Shown: positions 39,880 to 48,456 of the stretch, piece after piece
How the letters are laid out: every line of letters begins with the position of its first letter
How positions within the stretch are numbered: position 1 is the first letter of the stretch
DNA from: Planctomycetota bacterium
GTDB taxonomy: Bacteria; Planctomycetota; PLA2
Assembly: GCA_021776785.1 (NCBI GenBank)
Contig: JAJFFF010000012.1
Coordinates: forward strand, 186,001-250,000
Length of the DNA: 64,000 nt
Direction of reading: 5' to 3'
Notes under the pieces: model-generated
Seen by the model: the letters and a program-made list of their open reading frames with translations, nothing else
Told to the model about the DNA's origin: nothing
The model's database searches: none
Program-made: the position numbers and the translations under genes

Positions 39880-40901
39880 TGAACGTCGTCGAGTTGCTCA
39901 CGGCGCTCGTGCGCATTCCGTCCGTCTCCGGAAACGAGCAGGATTGCGTGGAGCTCCTCCGCGACGTGTTACCCGACGCCGTCGTGTCGGGCCGCAACGT
40001 GTTTGCTGTGCGCGGCGATGGGGAACGCACGCTCCTTCTCAACAGCCACACCGATACCGTGCCCTCATCCGACGAATGGACGATCGACCCCCACAGCGCC
40101 GAGGAGCGTGACGAAAAAATTCACGGCCTGGGCTCCAACGACGCCAAAGGGCCGCTCGCCGCGTTGGTGATGGCGTTTCTCTCCGCGGACATTCCCGAGC
40201 ACGGTCGTCTCGTGTTGGCCGCGACGTGTGACGAAGAGACCGGCGGCCAAGGGTTGGGCGTTTTGCGCCCCGAGCTGCCGCATTTGGACGCGGCCATCAT
40301 CGGCGAACCGACACGGCTGCGCGTGTGCAGTTGCCAGCGGGGGCTCCTCCGCTTGCGCCTGCATGCGCACGGCCAGCGCGCGCACGCGGCTCGTCCGTGG
40401 CAAGGCCAAAACGCGATCGAGATCGCGGCGCGCGACATCGGCCGCCTCGCCGCGCTCGAACTGCCCACCCACCCGCTGCTCGGACCGGGCACGCTGCAAG
40501 TCACGATGATCGAAGGCGGAATCAAGACCAACGTCGTGCCGCCGTCTTGTGTGATGGAGATCGACGCGCGGACGGTGCCCGCGTTGGACAACACGACGCT
40601 CACGGCGCGCGTTCGCGAGCTGGTCGAGAGCGAAGTCGAACTCGTCAGCGATCGCTTCGTCCCCATCGACACCCCGGCGGAGGAAGCGATCGTGCAGGCC
40701 GCGCTCGCCGCGTCCCCCGAAGCCCTACCGCAAGCATTCGGCGGCGTCAGCGATTTCTTCCACGTGCGCGATATCCCCGCGATCGTCGCCGGGCCGGGTC
40801 GGCCGGAGCAGAGCCACCAAGCGGACGAGTGGATCGAAGTCGAGCAGCTCCGTGGCGGCGTGCGGTTTTATCGCGAGACGATCGAGAGGTATTTCGGATG
40901 A
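39879..40901 (+). CDS. argE: N-acyl-citrulline/ornithine deacylase, M20 family (ArgE-like)
   Basis: Removes the acyl group; with an acylornithine transcarbamylase in the operon the expected substrate is N-acylcitrulline. 340 residues; the start shares one base with the argB stop (TAATG). M20 metallopeptidase ligands in order: LLLNSHTDTVP (His 57), LGSNDAKGPLAAL (Asp 88), ATCDEETGGQG (Glu pair), IIGEPT, and GPGRPEQSHQADEW (last His). The dimerisation domain sits between. The deacylase specificity cannot be read from these motifs. Confidence 0.9.
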   Translation: MNVVELLTALVRIPSVSGNEQDCVELLRDVLPDAVVSGRNVFAVRGDGERTLLLNSHTDTVPSSDEWTIDPHSAEERDEKIHGLGSNDAKGPLAALVMAFLSADIPEHGRLVLAATCDEETGGQGLGVLRPELPHLDAAIIGEPTRLRVCSCQRGLLRLRLHAHGQRAHAARPWQGQNAIEIAARDIGRLAALELPTHPLLGPGTLQVTMIEGGIKTNVVPPSCVMEIDARTVPALDNTTLTARVRELVESEVELVSDRFVPIDTPAEEAIVQAALAASPEALPQAFGGVSDFFHVRDIPAIVAGPGRPEQSHQADEWIEVEQLRGGVRFYRETIERYFG

Positions 40902-42280
40902 GTAAGCGTATGTGGGGTGGCCGGTTTTCAGGGACGCTCGATCCGCGCATCGACGCGCTCAATCAATCGTTCCCGTTCGATCGACGGCTGGCCGAGCAAG
41001 ACGTCGCGGGATCGCTTGCTTGGTCGCGCGCCCTGGTCCGCGTCGGCGTGCTGACGTCGAAAGAGCAGCGAACGATCGCGGGCGGCCTCGAACAAGTCCG
41101 CATTGAGTTTGCGACCAACAAGTTTCGCGCGCACAAGTCCGACGAGGACATCCACACCGCCGTCGAGCGACGCCTCATTGAGTTGGTGGGCGATCCCGGC
41201 CAAAAACTACACACCGGGCGCAGCCGCAACGATCAGGTGGCGACCGACCTCAACTTGTGGCTCAAAGCGGCGACGAACGACGCGCTCGCGGGTCTCCGCG
41301 AACTCATGCTTGCGCTGTTGGACTTAGCCGCGCGCGCCGGCGACACCGCGCTGCCCGCCTACACGCACCTACAGCGCGCCCAACCCGTGTTGGCGGCGCA
41401 CCACCTGCTGGCGTACGCCGAGATGTTGGGCCGCGACCGCGCGCGCTTGGAAGCCGCCCACCGTGCGGCCGACGTGATGCCTCTCGGCTGTGGCGCGGCC
41501 GCGGGCACCGGGTTTGCGATTGACCGTCGCGCGTTGGCGAAAGATCTCGACTTTCGCCAGATCGCCGCAAACAGTCTGGACGCCGTCGGTTCCCGCGACG
41601 CCGTGCTCGACTATCTAAGCGCGCTCACGATTGCGTTTGTGCACTTCTCGCGCTTGGGCGAAGAGCTCATCGCGTGGGCGTCGAGCGAGTTTGGGTTCGT
41701 CACGTTGGGCGACACCGCAGCCACCGGCTCGAGCTTGTTGCCGCAAAAACGCAACCCCGACGGCGCCGAACTCGCACGCGGCAAAGCGGGCCGCGTCGCG
41801 GGACATCTCTTTGCGCTGGTGACGACCATGAAGGGGCTCCCTCTCGCGTACAACAAGGATCTGCAAGAGGACAAGGAAGCGACGTTTGACGCGCACGACA
41901 CCTTTCTCGGCGTCGCCGGCGCCCTGGCCGCCACGCTTGAGGGCGTAGCGTTCGCGCCGGACCGTTGCGAGAAAGCGCTCGCCGGCGGACATCTGCTCGC
42001 GACCGAAATCGCCGACTACCTCGTGCGCAAGGGTATGCCGTTTCGCAAGGCCCACGGTGTGGCGGGACGCCTCGTGCAACACGCGGAGACCGCCGGCATC
42101 GACGTCTCGCAGTTGGACCTAGCCACCATGCAATCCGAAGCGGAAGAGATCGGCCCCGACATCGCCAAGGCCCTGACCGTGCGCGCCGCGTTGCGTGCCA
42201 AACAAGCGTTCGGCGGCACCGCACCCAAGCGCGTCAAGACAGCGCTCGCGACATGGCAACGCCGTGTCGCCACCTGGTAG
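40898..42280 (+). CDS. argH: Argininosuccinate lyase
   Basis: Splits argininosuccinate into arginine and fumarate, the last step. 460 residues. N-terminal MWGGRFSGTLDPRIDALNQS, the HTGRSRNDQVATDL motif, the TRLQ-like HLQRAQPVLAAHHLLAY and the fumarase-family signature GSSLLPQKRNPDGAELARGK (catalytic Ser loop) are intact. Start overlaps argE (ATGA). Last gene of the operon; 57 bp separate it from the next gene. Confidence 0.96.
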   Translation: MSKRMWGGRFSGTLDPRIDALNQSFPFDRRLAEQDVAGSLAWSRALVRVGVLTSKEQRTIAGGLEQVRIEFATNKFRAHKSDEDIHTAVERRLIELVGDPGQKLHTGRSRNDQVATDLNLWLKAATNDALAGLRELMLALLDLAARAGDTALPAYTHLQRAQPVLAAHHLLAYAEMLGRDRARLEAAHRAADVMPLGCGAAAGTGFAIDRRALAKDLDFRQIAANSLDAVGSRDAVLDYLSALTIAFVHFSRLGEELIAWASSEFGFVTLGDTAATGSSLLPQKRNPDGAELARGKAGRVAGHLFALVTTMKGLPLAYNKDLQEDKEATFDAHDTFLGVAGALAATLEGVAFAPDRCEKALAGGHLLATEIADYLVRKGMPFRKAHGVAGRLVQHAETAGIDVSQLDLATMQSEAEEIGPDIAKALTVRAALRAKQAFGGTAPKRVKTALATWQRRVATW

Positions 42281-42337
42281 CCGCAAAAAAAACTGCGCGC
42301 GGCCGAACCGCGCCGCGTTCGACCGGTATATGTCGCC

Positions 42338-43105
42338 ATGGGATATCACGGATACGAGCAGATCATGGCCGATCTGTATGACGACGACTACGCCGTGGCA
42401 AGGACGCCGTCGGGCGACGTGGATTTCTACGTCGAGGCAGCCAAGAACGCCAACGGCCCGGTCATCGAATGGGGTTGCGGGACGGGACGTATTCTCGTGC
42501 CGACCGCGCAGGCGGGCGTCTCGATCGTGGGCGTCGATCAAAGCGTGGCGATGCTTGAGAAAGTGCACGCCAAACTTGCGGGCACATCGTTGGACGCGCG
42601 CGTCGTCGAAGGCGACATGCGCACGTCCCGCGTCGAGGGCGAGTTCGCGCTCGCGACCGTTCCGTTCCGTGCGATTGCCCACCTTGAGACCGTCGAAGAT
42701 CAGCTGGCCGCGTTTGCCAACGTAGCGCGCCATCTACGTCCGGGCGGGCAGTTCATCGTGGACTTTTTCAATCCGCGGTTGGATCTCCTCGGCGCCGCGT
42801 GGGGTCCGCGCCTTGGCATCGACCGCGCCGACGGCCGCGGCGGACGGGTCCGGCGCTATGAAAAGGCAGAGCCCAACGTCGCGCAGCAGATCAATCGGTT
42901 GACCTTTCGGTGGGAGCTCGAGGACAAGCACGGCCAAGTCGAGGAGCAAGAGGCGAGCTTTAACATGCGCTGGTACTACCGCTTCGAACTCGAACACCTG
43001 CTCGTGCGCTCCGGATTCGTCGTCAACACGGTTTGGGGCGATTTTCGCGGCCGGCCGTTCGAGGATGGTTGCCCGGAAATCATCGTTGTGAGCCATCGCA
43101 AGTAG
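42338..43105 (+). CDS. Class I SAM-dependent methyltransferase
   Basis: A 255-residue methyltransferase: motif I PVIEWGCGTGRILVPTAQAG, motif II VGVDQSVAMLEKVH, a VEGDMRTSRVEGEFALA segment and the post-motif LRPGGQFIVDFFNP. The C-terminal part (SFNMRWYYRFELEHLLVRSG, GDFRGRPFEDGCPEIIVV) is the usual substrate-side region of small bacterial methyltransferases of this type. The substrate is unknown. It may be read through from the arginine operon, but nothing links it functionally. Confidence 0.85.
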   Translation: MGYHGYEQIMADLYDDDYAVARTPSGDVDFYVEAAKNANGPVIEWGCGTGRILVPTAQAGVSIVGVDQSVAMLEKVHAKLAGTSLDARVVEGDMRTSRVEGEFALATVPFRAIAHLETVEDQLAAFANVARHLRPGGQFIVDFFNPRLDLLGAAWGPRLGIDRADGRGGRVRRYEKAEPNVAQQINRLTFRWELEDKHGQVEEQEASFNMRWYYRFELEHLLVRSGFVVNTVWGDFRGRPFEDGCPEIIVVSHRK

Positions 43106-43155
43106 CGCGGCCAAATCCCAACGAAACCCAGATCGCGCAGCGGGGTTGAACGGAC

Positions 43156-44088
43156 ATGCGCCGTTTGACCCCGCTCTTCTTAATCGCCCTTTCCCTCGGT
43201 CTCGCTGCCCCCACTCTGCTCGCGCAGGGACGCCGCGGCGGCAACATGTGGGATCGCCTCTCGCGGCGCGACCAGGACAAAGACGGCAAGATCTCGCGCG
43301 AAGAGTTTCCCGGCGCTGGCCGGATGTTTGATCGTCTCGATACCGATGGCGACGGGTTCATCACCAAAGCCGAAGCGGACGCACGCTCTCGCGGCGGGCG
43401 GGGCGGACGCGGCGGCGCCAACACGGACCAGCTCATCGAAAAACTCGACGCCGACAAGAGCGGCACCGTCGACAAAAGAGAGTGGGAAGCGCTCTTTGGT
43501 AAGGCGGACAAAAACGGCGACGGCAAGCTCGACAAGGAAGAGCTGCAAGCGCTGCTCTCGGGCCGTGACTACAAAGATCCCGCGCCCAAGGTTGGCGCGG
43601 CGATTCCCAACGTCAGCGGCAAGGTCCGCGGGACCGAACAAACCGTCGCACTGTCCAAGCCCAAGCGCCATACGGTGCTCGTGTTCGGCTCGTGGACGTG
43701 AGGCCCGTTTAGCCGTCAGGCCGGGCGCCTGAAAACCGTATTTGAAACTTATGGCGACCGCGTTGATTTCTACTGGGTGTACACGCGCGAAGCGCACGCG
43801 AGCGACGGACACCGACCCGCACGCCACGTCGAAATCGCGCAACCGAAGACGTGGGAAGAGCGCACCGATGTGGCGAAGCGCTGCAGCGCAGCCCTCGACC
43901 TAAAAATCCCGCAGCTCGTGGACGACATGAAAGACACGATCGCGAAAGCGTTCCACGGCATGCCCGACCGGCTGTTTGTCTTAGGCGCCGACGGCAAGAT
44001 CGCGTTCCGCGGCGAACGCGGCCCACGCGGCTTCGACGTGGCAGCGATGGAAACCGCGCTCAAACCGTTGGTCGCCCCCGCCAAGTAG
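43156..44088 (+). CDS. EF-hand / iodothyronine-deiodinase-like selenoprotein (UGA at 43699-43701 read as Sec182)
   Basis: One 310-residue frame if the internal UGA is selenocysteine. Residues 1-24 are a signal peptide. Four EF-hand loops follow (DQDKDGKISREE 39-50, DTDGDGFITKAE 62-73, DADKSGTVDKRE 98-109, DKNGDGKLDKEE 118-129). A thioredoxin-fold domain then starts at about 143: VLVFGSWT-UGA-GPF puts the UGA where deiodinase-like proteins have Sec or Cys. The same frame goes on past it with RVDFYWVYTREAHASDGH (EAHASDG is a deiodinase hallmark), WEERTDVAKRCSAAL, PDRLFVLGADGKIAFRGERG and a proper TAG stop. A bSECIS-like hairpin follows the UGA. Read conventionally, this would be two broken genes (43156-43701 and about 43777-44088). 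Expected to be a secreted thiol/selenol oxidoreductase; actual deiodination is unproven. Confidence 0.88.
43707..43736 (+). promoter_or_regulatory. Candidate bacterial SECIS element
   Basis: A perfect 6-bp stem TCAGGC/GCCTGA (43716-43721 with 43727-43732) closes a 5-nt loop CGGGC. An outer GTTT/AAAC helix (43707-43710 with 43733-43736) extends it past a 5-nt bulge. The loop begins 20 nt after the UGA and has G in its second position. This matches the published bSECIS pattern (short apical loop with an early G, about 16-37 nt from the UGA). Confidence 0.65.
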
Positions 44089-44097
44089 CCGCAACGC

Positions 44098-44448
44098 TCA
44101 CTCGGGCTCCCACCGATCCATGTGATCGAAGAGCACTTCGACCGATCGAAGCGAGCTGAGCTCAGGACTCTGGTAGCCATGTTGGTCCGCGATCACGAGT
44201 GGCGCCCCGTACTGCCGCTGGAGTTCAAACATCACCTTGACCGTGTGGTCGGTTGCTTCGCCAGAGACACAAGCGCCACCTCCCCCGTCCAAGACAATCT
44301 CCCTGCCTTTGAAGTCAAATCTCAATTCAAATTCGCCATCAGAGTCGATACTAACGCCCGTGAAAAAGGGAACGCTTTTCGCGGCCGCGCGGACTCGATT
44401 GTTGTCCAGGCGATCACCATTCGGTGGGTACATTAAGAACTTCTGCAT
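44098..44448 (-). CDS. Hypothetical small protein
   Basis: A 116-residue soluble protein without a recognised family: MQKFLMYPPNGDRLDNNRVR, a beta-rich centre (FFTGVSIDSDGEFELRFDFK, REIVLDGGGGACVSGEATDH) and an acidic C-terminus (VEVLFDHMDRWEPE). It is convergent with the selenoprotein gene, 9 bp away. The composition is unlike that of an antisense shadow, so it is probably a real gene. Confidence 0.5.
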   Translation of the reverse strand: MQKFLMYPPNGDRLDNNRVRAAAKSVPFFTGVSIDSDGEFELRFDFKGREIVLDGGGGACVSGEATDHTVKVMFELQRQYGAPLVIADQHGYQSPELSSLRSVEVLFDHMDRWEPE

Positions 44449-44791
44449 GCGGGCTACCTGCTCTAGTTGAAGTGTAACGGTCCCACGGGCGCGGACTCTT
44501 CTCGTTGCGCGCCAGCGCGACGTTCCGATCGCTGGCCCTCCTCACGCGCACGGCGCCCCTGTTTCCAGGTCGCGGACTCCCGCCAGCGCACGGCGCCTCT
44601 AGATTCGGGCCTGCGGCACCGAGTTTTCGGCACGACTTCGCCGGATTTTGCTCCATTTCGGTTCGCTTCTTCCTGCCGATTCGCGCGCGCCGGCCTTGGG
44701 CCCTCATTCGCGCGCTCCCTGTCGGAAATTGTCGTAAAATGGGGGTTGGTGCTCTCAGACGGCACTCGCCGCGGCGAGACAGAGGAGCCGG
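44449..44791. other. Intergenic region upstream of the Kelch lipoprotein gene
   Basis: 343 bp between divergent genes. It holds two direct copies of GCGCACGGCGCC (44546-44557 and 44586-44597) and a T-rich stretch. No gene is supported. GAGGAG lies 8 nt before the Kelch gene ATG. No convincing promoter hexamers were seen. Confidence 0.6.
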
Positions 44792-46297
44792 ATGATTTTG
44801 TTGGATTCTCGATGGACGCGGCGCGCTGCTTGGATGCTGCTCGCGCTCACAGTGGCGGCGTGCGGCGGCGGCTCCGGCGGCGCGGACACAGGCCCCGTGG
44901 CCTTTGTGGTCACCCAGGTGGTTCCCTTCGCAGGCGCGGACAACATCTCGCTGCGCGAAGAGATCAACATCGTCCTCACGCGTTCAGTCGACGCGGAATC
45001 CTTGTCGCCGCAATCGGTTCGCGTCGTGTCCGAGTCCAATGTCGAAATCATTGGCGAACGGCTCCTCTCCCAATTCAATCCGGCGATCATTCGCTTCATT
45101 CCGCTCGTTAACTATCAGCCCGACGAGATTCACAACATCGAAGTGACCCAAGAGGTGCTGGACGCCTCCGGACAACCGTTGGAGCAAATTTTTACAGCGA
45201 CGTTTCGTGCCGAAGAATCGCCGCCGGAACTTCCGGGCCCGCAGCAGACCGAGAACTTGGGCAACCGCATGGTGCTCGGCCGCTGGTTTCATCGGATGAC
45301 GCTGCTTAGCAACGGACGGTTCTTAGTCACCGGCGGATACGCGGCGGACAACTCCGTGCGCAACCAAGCCGAGTTGCTCGTGATCGTGAACCGCCAAACC
45401 TCACTCATCCCCACCGCGATGCGCTCGCCGCGGGCGGGCCACGTGCAGATTCAACTCGACGACGGCCGCGTGCTTTTAGCCGGCGGCGAAGCGGCGACGA
45501 CGCCGTTTTTGCCGCTGCGATCCTGTGAAACGTTCGATCCCTCGACGACCACGTTTGCCGAAACCGGGGCGATGGAATTTGCGCGTTCGTTCGCAGACGC
45601 AACGCGGCTGCCCGACGGCCGCATCCTCGTCACGGGCGGCCAAAGCGAGGACGCGTCAGGCACGTTCATCTTTCGGGATGACGCCGAGATCTTCGATCCT
45701 TTGACGGATACGTGGACCACGGTGACCACACTCATGGAACGGGGCCGCGCGGCGCACGCCAGCGCGACGCTGCCGAGTGGCAACGCGATTGTGTTCGGCG
45801 GCTCATCGACGACCGCGAGCGCCAACCGCTTCTCGTTGGCGACCGAGCAGTTCCTGAGTTCCCCAGCACCCAACTTCCCGCACTTTTTTGCCGCACACAC
45901 ACAATTGACCGATGGCACGGTCGTGGTCGCGGGCGGCTCGGGAACCAACGGCATTTCGATCTTTCGCGAGGGCGTCGGTTTTGTCGGTGCGCTCAACACG
46001 CTGCCGTCCGAACGCATCTTCGCCACCGCGACGGCGTTTGAAGACGGACGTGTGCTGATCATCGGCGGCTTCAATTCCACCACTTTCCCCGCGCTGATTC
46101 ACAGCACGCTGGACGTGTTTGTCGCGGATGGCCCCAGCGGCCGCGTCTTTCGCGCGCCCGATTTTCGACTTCCGGTCCCGACGTCGCACCACGCGTCGGC
46201 CCGCGATCACTTCGGGGCTGTGTGGGTAACCGGCGGCCTACCGCTCGACGTCGCCGGAGCGGCCCGGCGCCAAGTTACGATCATTCATCCGGAGTAA
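44792..46297 (+). CDS. Kelch-repeat lipoprotein with Big_5/SbsA-like domain
   Basis: A 501-residue secreted lipoprotein (signal ending ALTVAAC). After a short Gly/Ala linker comes an Ig-like Big_5 domain (VVPFAGADNISLREEINIVL, RSVDAESLSPQSVRVVSE, FIPLVNYQPDEIHNIEVTQE). Kelch-like propeller repeats fill the rest, each with a 'DGRILVTGG' or 'GTVVVAGG' strand (LLSNGRFLVTGGYA, LDDGRVLLAGGEA, LPDGRILVTGGQS, LPSGNAIVFGGSS, EDGRVLIIGGFN, HFGAVWVTGGLP): six blades are visible. Probably a surface adhesion or binding protein. The GAGGAG ribosome-binding site supports the ATG. Confidence 0.85.
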   Translation: MILLDSRWTRRAAWMLLALTVAACGGGSGGADTGPVAFVVTQVVPFAGADNISLREEINIVLTRSVDAESLSPQSVRVVSESNVEIIGERLLSQFNPAIIRFIPLVNYQPDEIHNIEVTQEVLDASGQPLEQIFTATFRAEESPPELPGPQQTENLGNRMVLGRWFHRMTLLSNGRFLVTGGYAADNSVRNQAELLVIVNRQTSLIPTAMRSPRAGHVQIQLDDGRVLLAGGEAATTPFLPLRSCETFDPSTTTFAETGAMEFARSFADATRLPDGRILVTGGQSEDASGTFIFRDDAEIFDPLTDTWTTVTTLMERGRAAHASATLPSGNAIVFGGSSTTASANRFSLATEQFLSSPAPNFPHFFAAHTQLTDGTVVVAGGSGTNGISIFREGVGFVGALNTLPSERIFATATAFEDGRVLIIGGFNSTTFPALIHSTLDVFVADGPSGRVFRAPDFRLPVPTSHHASARDHFGAVWVTGGLPLDVAGAARRQVTIIHPE

Positions 46298-46319
46298 GCG
46301 GTCGCGACCGCGCGCGGAG

Positions 46320-47570
46320 CTACTTCTTCGTCATCAGAGCGACGAGGCTCTTTTGTCGCTTCTGGAAGTCTTTGAGGTTGGACTCGAGCTGCTTCAGGAT
46401 CGAATCGACCGTCCGCGACGTGCCGGGCTCTTCGGTTAACCCCAAGCGCTTAAGCGTCTCCAAGTCGTCGGTCAGCTCCTGCAGTTTGCCCGCGGTTTCG
46501 ACGTAGAGCCGGGCCGCGTTGTAGAGCTTGATCTCGTTCGCGTCGCTCTCGGTCGGTTTGTTGATGAGCTTCCAGGGAGCCGTCTTTAAGTCGCCGGTCA
46601 AACCCTCGAAGTTTTGCAACGCGCGGCGTGCGCTGGCCACACCAGAGCGCAGCTGCGGACGAATCTCGACGACCGTGCCCTTCATCTCGAAAATCATCTC
46701 CTCGAGTTTCTTCATCGCGGGGCTGAGCCGCGTCGCGCCATCGTCGATCTTTTGCACGATCGAGCGGAGGCCCGGTCGATTCTCTTTGATGATCTCATCG
46801 ACGCGCGCCGTGGCGTTCTTCGCGTTGTCCAGCGCGCCCGAAATCTTGGGACGCATCACCTCCCAATCGGCGCGGATCTTCGCGAGAAGTCCCTGGAGGT
46901 CACCGGCGCCGCTGAGCACCTTTTGCATCGTGTCGTCGAGCGGCTCTTTGACGTCGCCCAAGATCGTCTCGACCTTTTGGCCCGACCGGTTGAGCGAATC
47001 GAGGAAGTCGTTCGCCTTGCCCTGCATCGTCTTGACGTCAACGTCCTCGACGACCTTCTCGACTTTGACGAGGATCGTGTCCACGCGCTGCACAGCATCG
47101 CGCGCATCGTCCAGCAGTACGCTGGCCGTGTGGATGGCCTCCTCAAACGTCGCCAAACGCTCGCCGTAAAGCGTGGTCTTCGGCGTCGCGAACTCCTTCG
47201 CGATGCCACGCGCGATCTCCATCGTCACCGTGTTCGTGATGGACCGCGAGACCGTAATCGTCGAATCAACAGGAATGTTGACGTTGGTGTTGGTCTCCAC
47301 GACCACGTCCACGTAGGTGCGTTCCACGCCGTCTGGCGATTTCGCCTCCCGGTCACCGACCGAACTCACCGTGCCGACGCGGCGTCCAGCGAGAAACACG
47401 GACGCCCCGGGTGCGATGCCGCCGCTGTCGAGAAACAGCACCGAGATGAGGTTCTTGTCGCGGAAGCGATCCGCACCACCGCTCACGATGAAGAGAGCTC
47501 CCGCCAAGATCACCAATCCGACGAGAACGACAATGCCCGCGCGAATTTCGGAACTGCGATTTTTGGCCAT
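46320..47570 (-). CDS. MlaD/MCE-domain lipid-transport protein
   Basis: A 416-residue anchored periplasmic protein. One N-terminal helix (about 10-30, IRAGIVVLVGLVILAGALFI) is followed by an MCE domain (about residues 36-125: LFLDSGGIAPGASVFLAGRRVG, PVDSTITVSRSITNTVTMEI). A long helical C-terminal part (KVETILGDVKEPLDDTMQKV, PAMKKLEEMIFEMKGTVVEI) probably forms the tube-like extension seen in long MCE proteins. It lies 3 bp after the ATPase gene; with the permease they form an Mla-type phospholipid transport system between the membranes. Confidence 0.9.
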   Translation of the reverse strand: MAKNRSSEIRAGIVVLVGLVILAGALFIVSGGADRFRDKNLISVLFLDSGGIAPGASVFLAGRRVGTVSSVGDREAKSPDGVERTYVDVVVETNTNVNIPVDSTITVSRSITNTVTMEIARGIAKEFATPKTTLYGERLATFEEAIHTASVLLDDARDAVQRVDTILVKVEKVVEDVDVKTMQGKANDFLDSLNRSGQKVETILGDVKEPLDDTMQKVLSGAGDLQGLLAKIRADWEVMRPKISGALDNAKNATARVDEIIKENRPGLRSIVQKIDDGATRLSPAMKKLEEMIFEMKGTVVEIRPQLRSGVASARRALQNFEGLTGDLKTAPWKLINKPTESDANEIKLYNAARLYVETAGKLQELTDDLETLKRLGLTEEPGTSRTVDSILKQLESNLKDFQKRQKSLVALMTKK

Positions 47571-47573
47571 GCG

Positions 47574-48449
47574 CTAGCCTCCCAACAAGTCCTCGGCGAA
47601 ATCGCGACTCGACAGTCGCAACGGGATCGGTCCCTCCGCCTTGCCTTGAATAAATTGCTGTAATACCGGGTCGTCGGACTTCTTGATCTCGTCCGGCGTG
47701 CCTTCCGCGAGGATGTGGCCGCCATGCATGAGCACCATGCGATCCGCAATGCGAAACGCGGAGTGCATCTCGTGCGTGACGACAATCGACGCCACACCAA
47801 GTTTCTCGCCGAGTCCGGTAATGAGTTCGTCGATGACGGCCAGCATGACGGGATCCAATCCCGCACCCGGCTCGTCGTAAAAAATGATCTCGGGGTCGAG
47901 CGCGATCGCGCGCGCGAGCCCGACTCGCTTTTTCATGCCACCGGACAGTTGCGCCGGAACGAGGTGCTCGAAGTCGCGCAGCCCCACCAGCTCAAGCTTC
48001 AACTTCACGATGATGTCGATAATGTTTTCGTCTAGGTCGGTGTGCTCGCGAAGCGGCAGCGAGATGTTTTCACCCACCGTCATCGAGTTGTAGAGCGCGC
48101 CGGACTGAAACAAGACGCCGAAGCGTCGTTTGATCGCGTACGTGTCTTCCTCTTTGAGCTTTGTGATGTCTTGCCCGAACAGCTCGATCGTGCCGCTGTC
48201 GGGAAGTTCCGCGCCGATCATGAGGCGCAAGAGCGTGCTCTTGCCATGTCCCGAACCACCCATCACGACGAGCGTCTCGCCCTTGCGCACATCGATGGAG
48301 ACACCCTTCAGGATGGGACGTCCGTCGTAGCTCTTGAAGATGTCGGTGCATCGAATGATGACGTCACCTTTTTGGAACTGACCGTCGCGGCCATCCTCGC
48401 CCGGGTTGCCGGGGAGGGGGTTCGGGGGAGGGTTCGATGCATCTGCCAT
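47574..48449 (-). CDS. MlaF-like ABC transporter ATPase
   Basis: The ATPase of the Mla-type system. 291 residues. Walker A VVMGGSGHGKSTLL (His replaces the usual Ser/Gly in GxSGxGKS), Q-loop FGVLFQSGALYNSMTV, signature AQLSGGMKKRVGLARA, Walker B PEIIFYDEPGAGLDP and switch His VTHEMHSAF. The FQSGALYNSMTVGENI sequence is typical of Mla-family ATPases. It lies just downstream of the MlaE-like permease gene. Confidence 0.93.
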   Translation of the reverse strand: MADASNPPPNPLPGNPGEDGRDGQFQKGDVIIRCTDIFKSYDGRPILKGVSIDVRKGETLVVMGGSGHGKSTLLRLMIGAELPDSGTIELFGQDITKLKEEDTYAIKRRFGVLFQSGALYNSMTVGENISLPLREHTDLDENIIDIIVKLKLELVGLRDFEHLVPAQLSGGMKKRVGLARAIALDPEIIFYDEPGAGLDPVMLAVIDELITGLGEKLGVASIVVTHEMHSAFRIADRMVLMHGGHILAEGTPDEIKKSDDPVLQQFIQGKAEGPIPLRLSSRDFAEDLLGG

Positions 48450-48456
48450 GGAAAAC

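Noticed and set aside
43156..43701. A stand-alone EF-hand protein ending at the TGA, with a separate small gene at 43777-44088
   Set aside because: Both pieces are in the same frame and together form a complete deiodinase-like domain with the UGA on the catalytic position; the second piece has no sensible start or ribosome-binding site.
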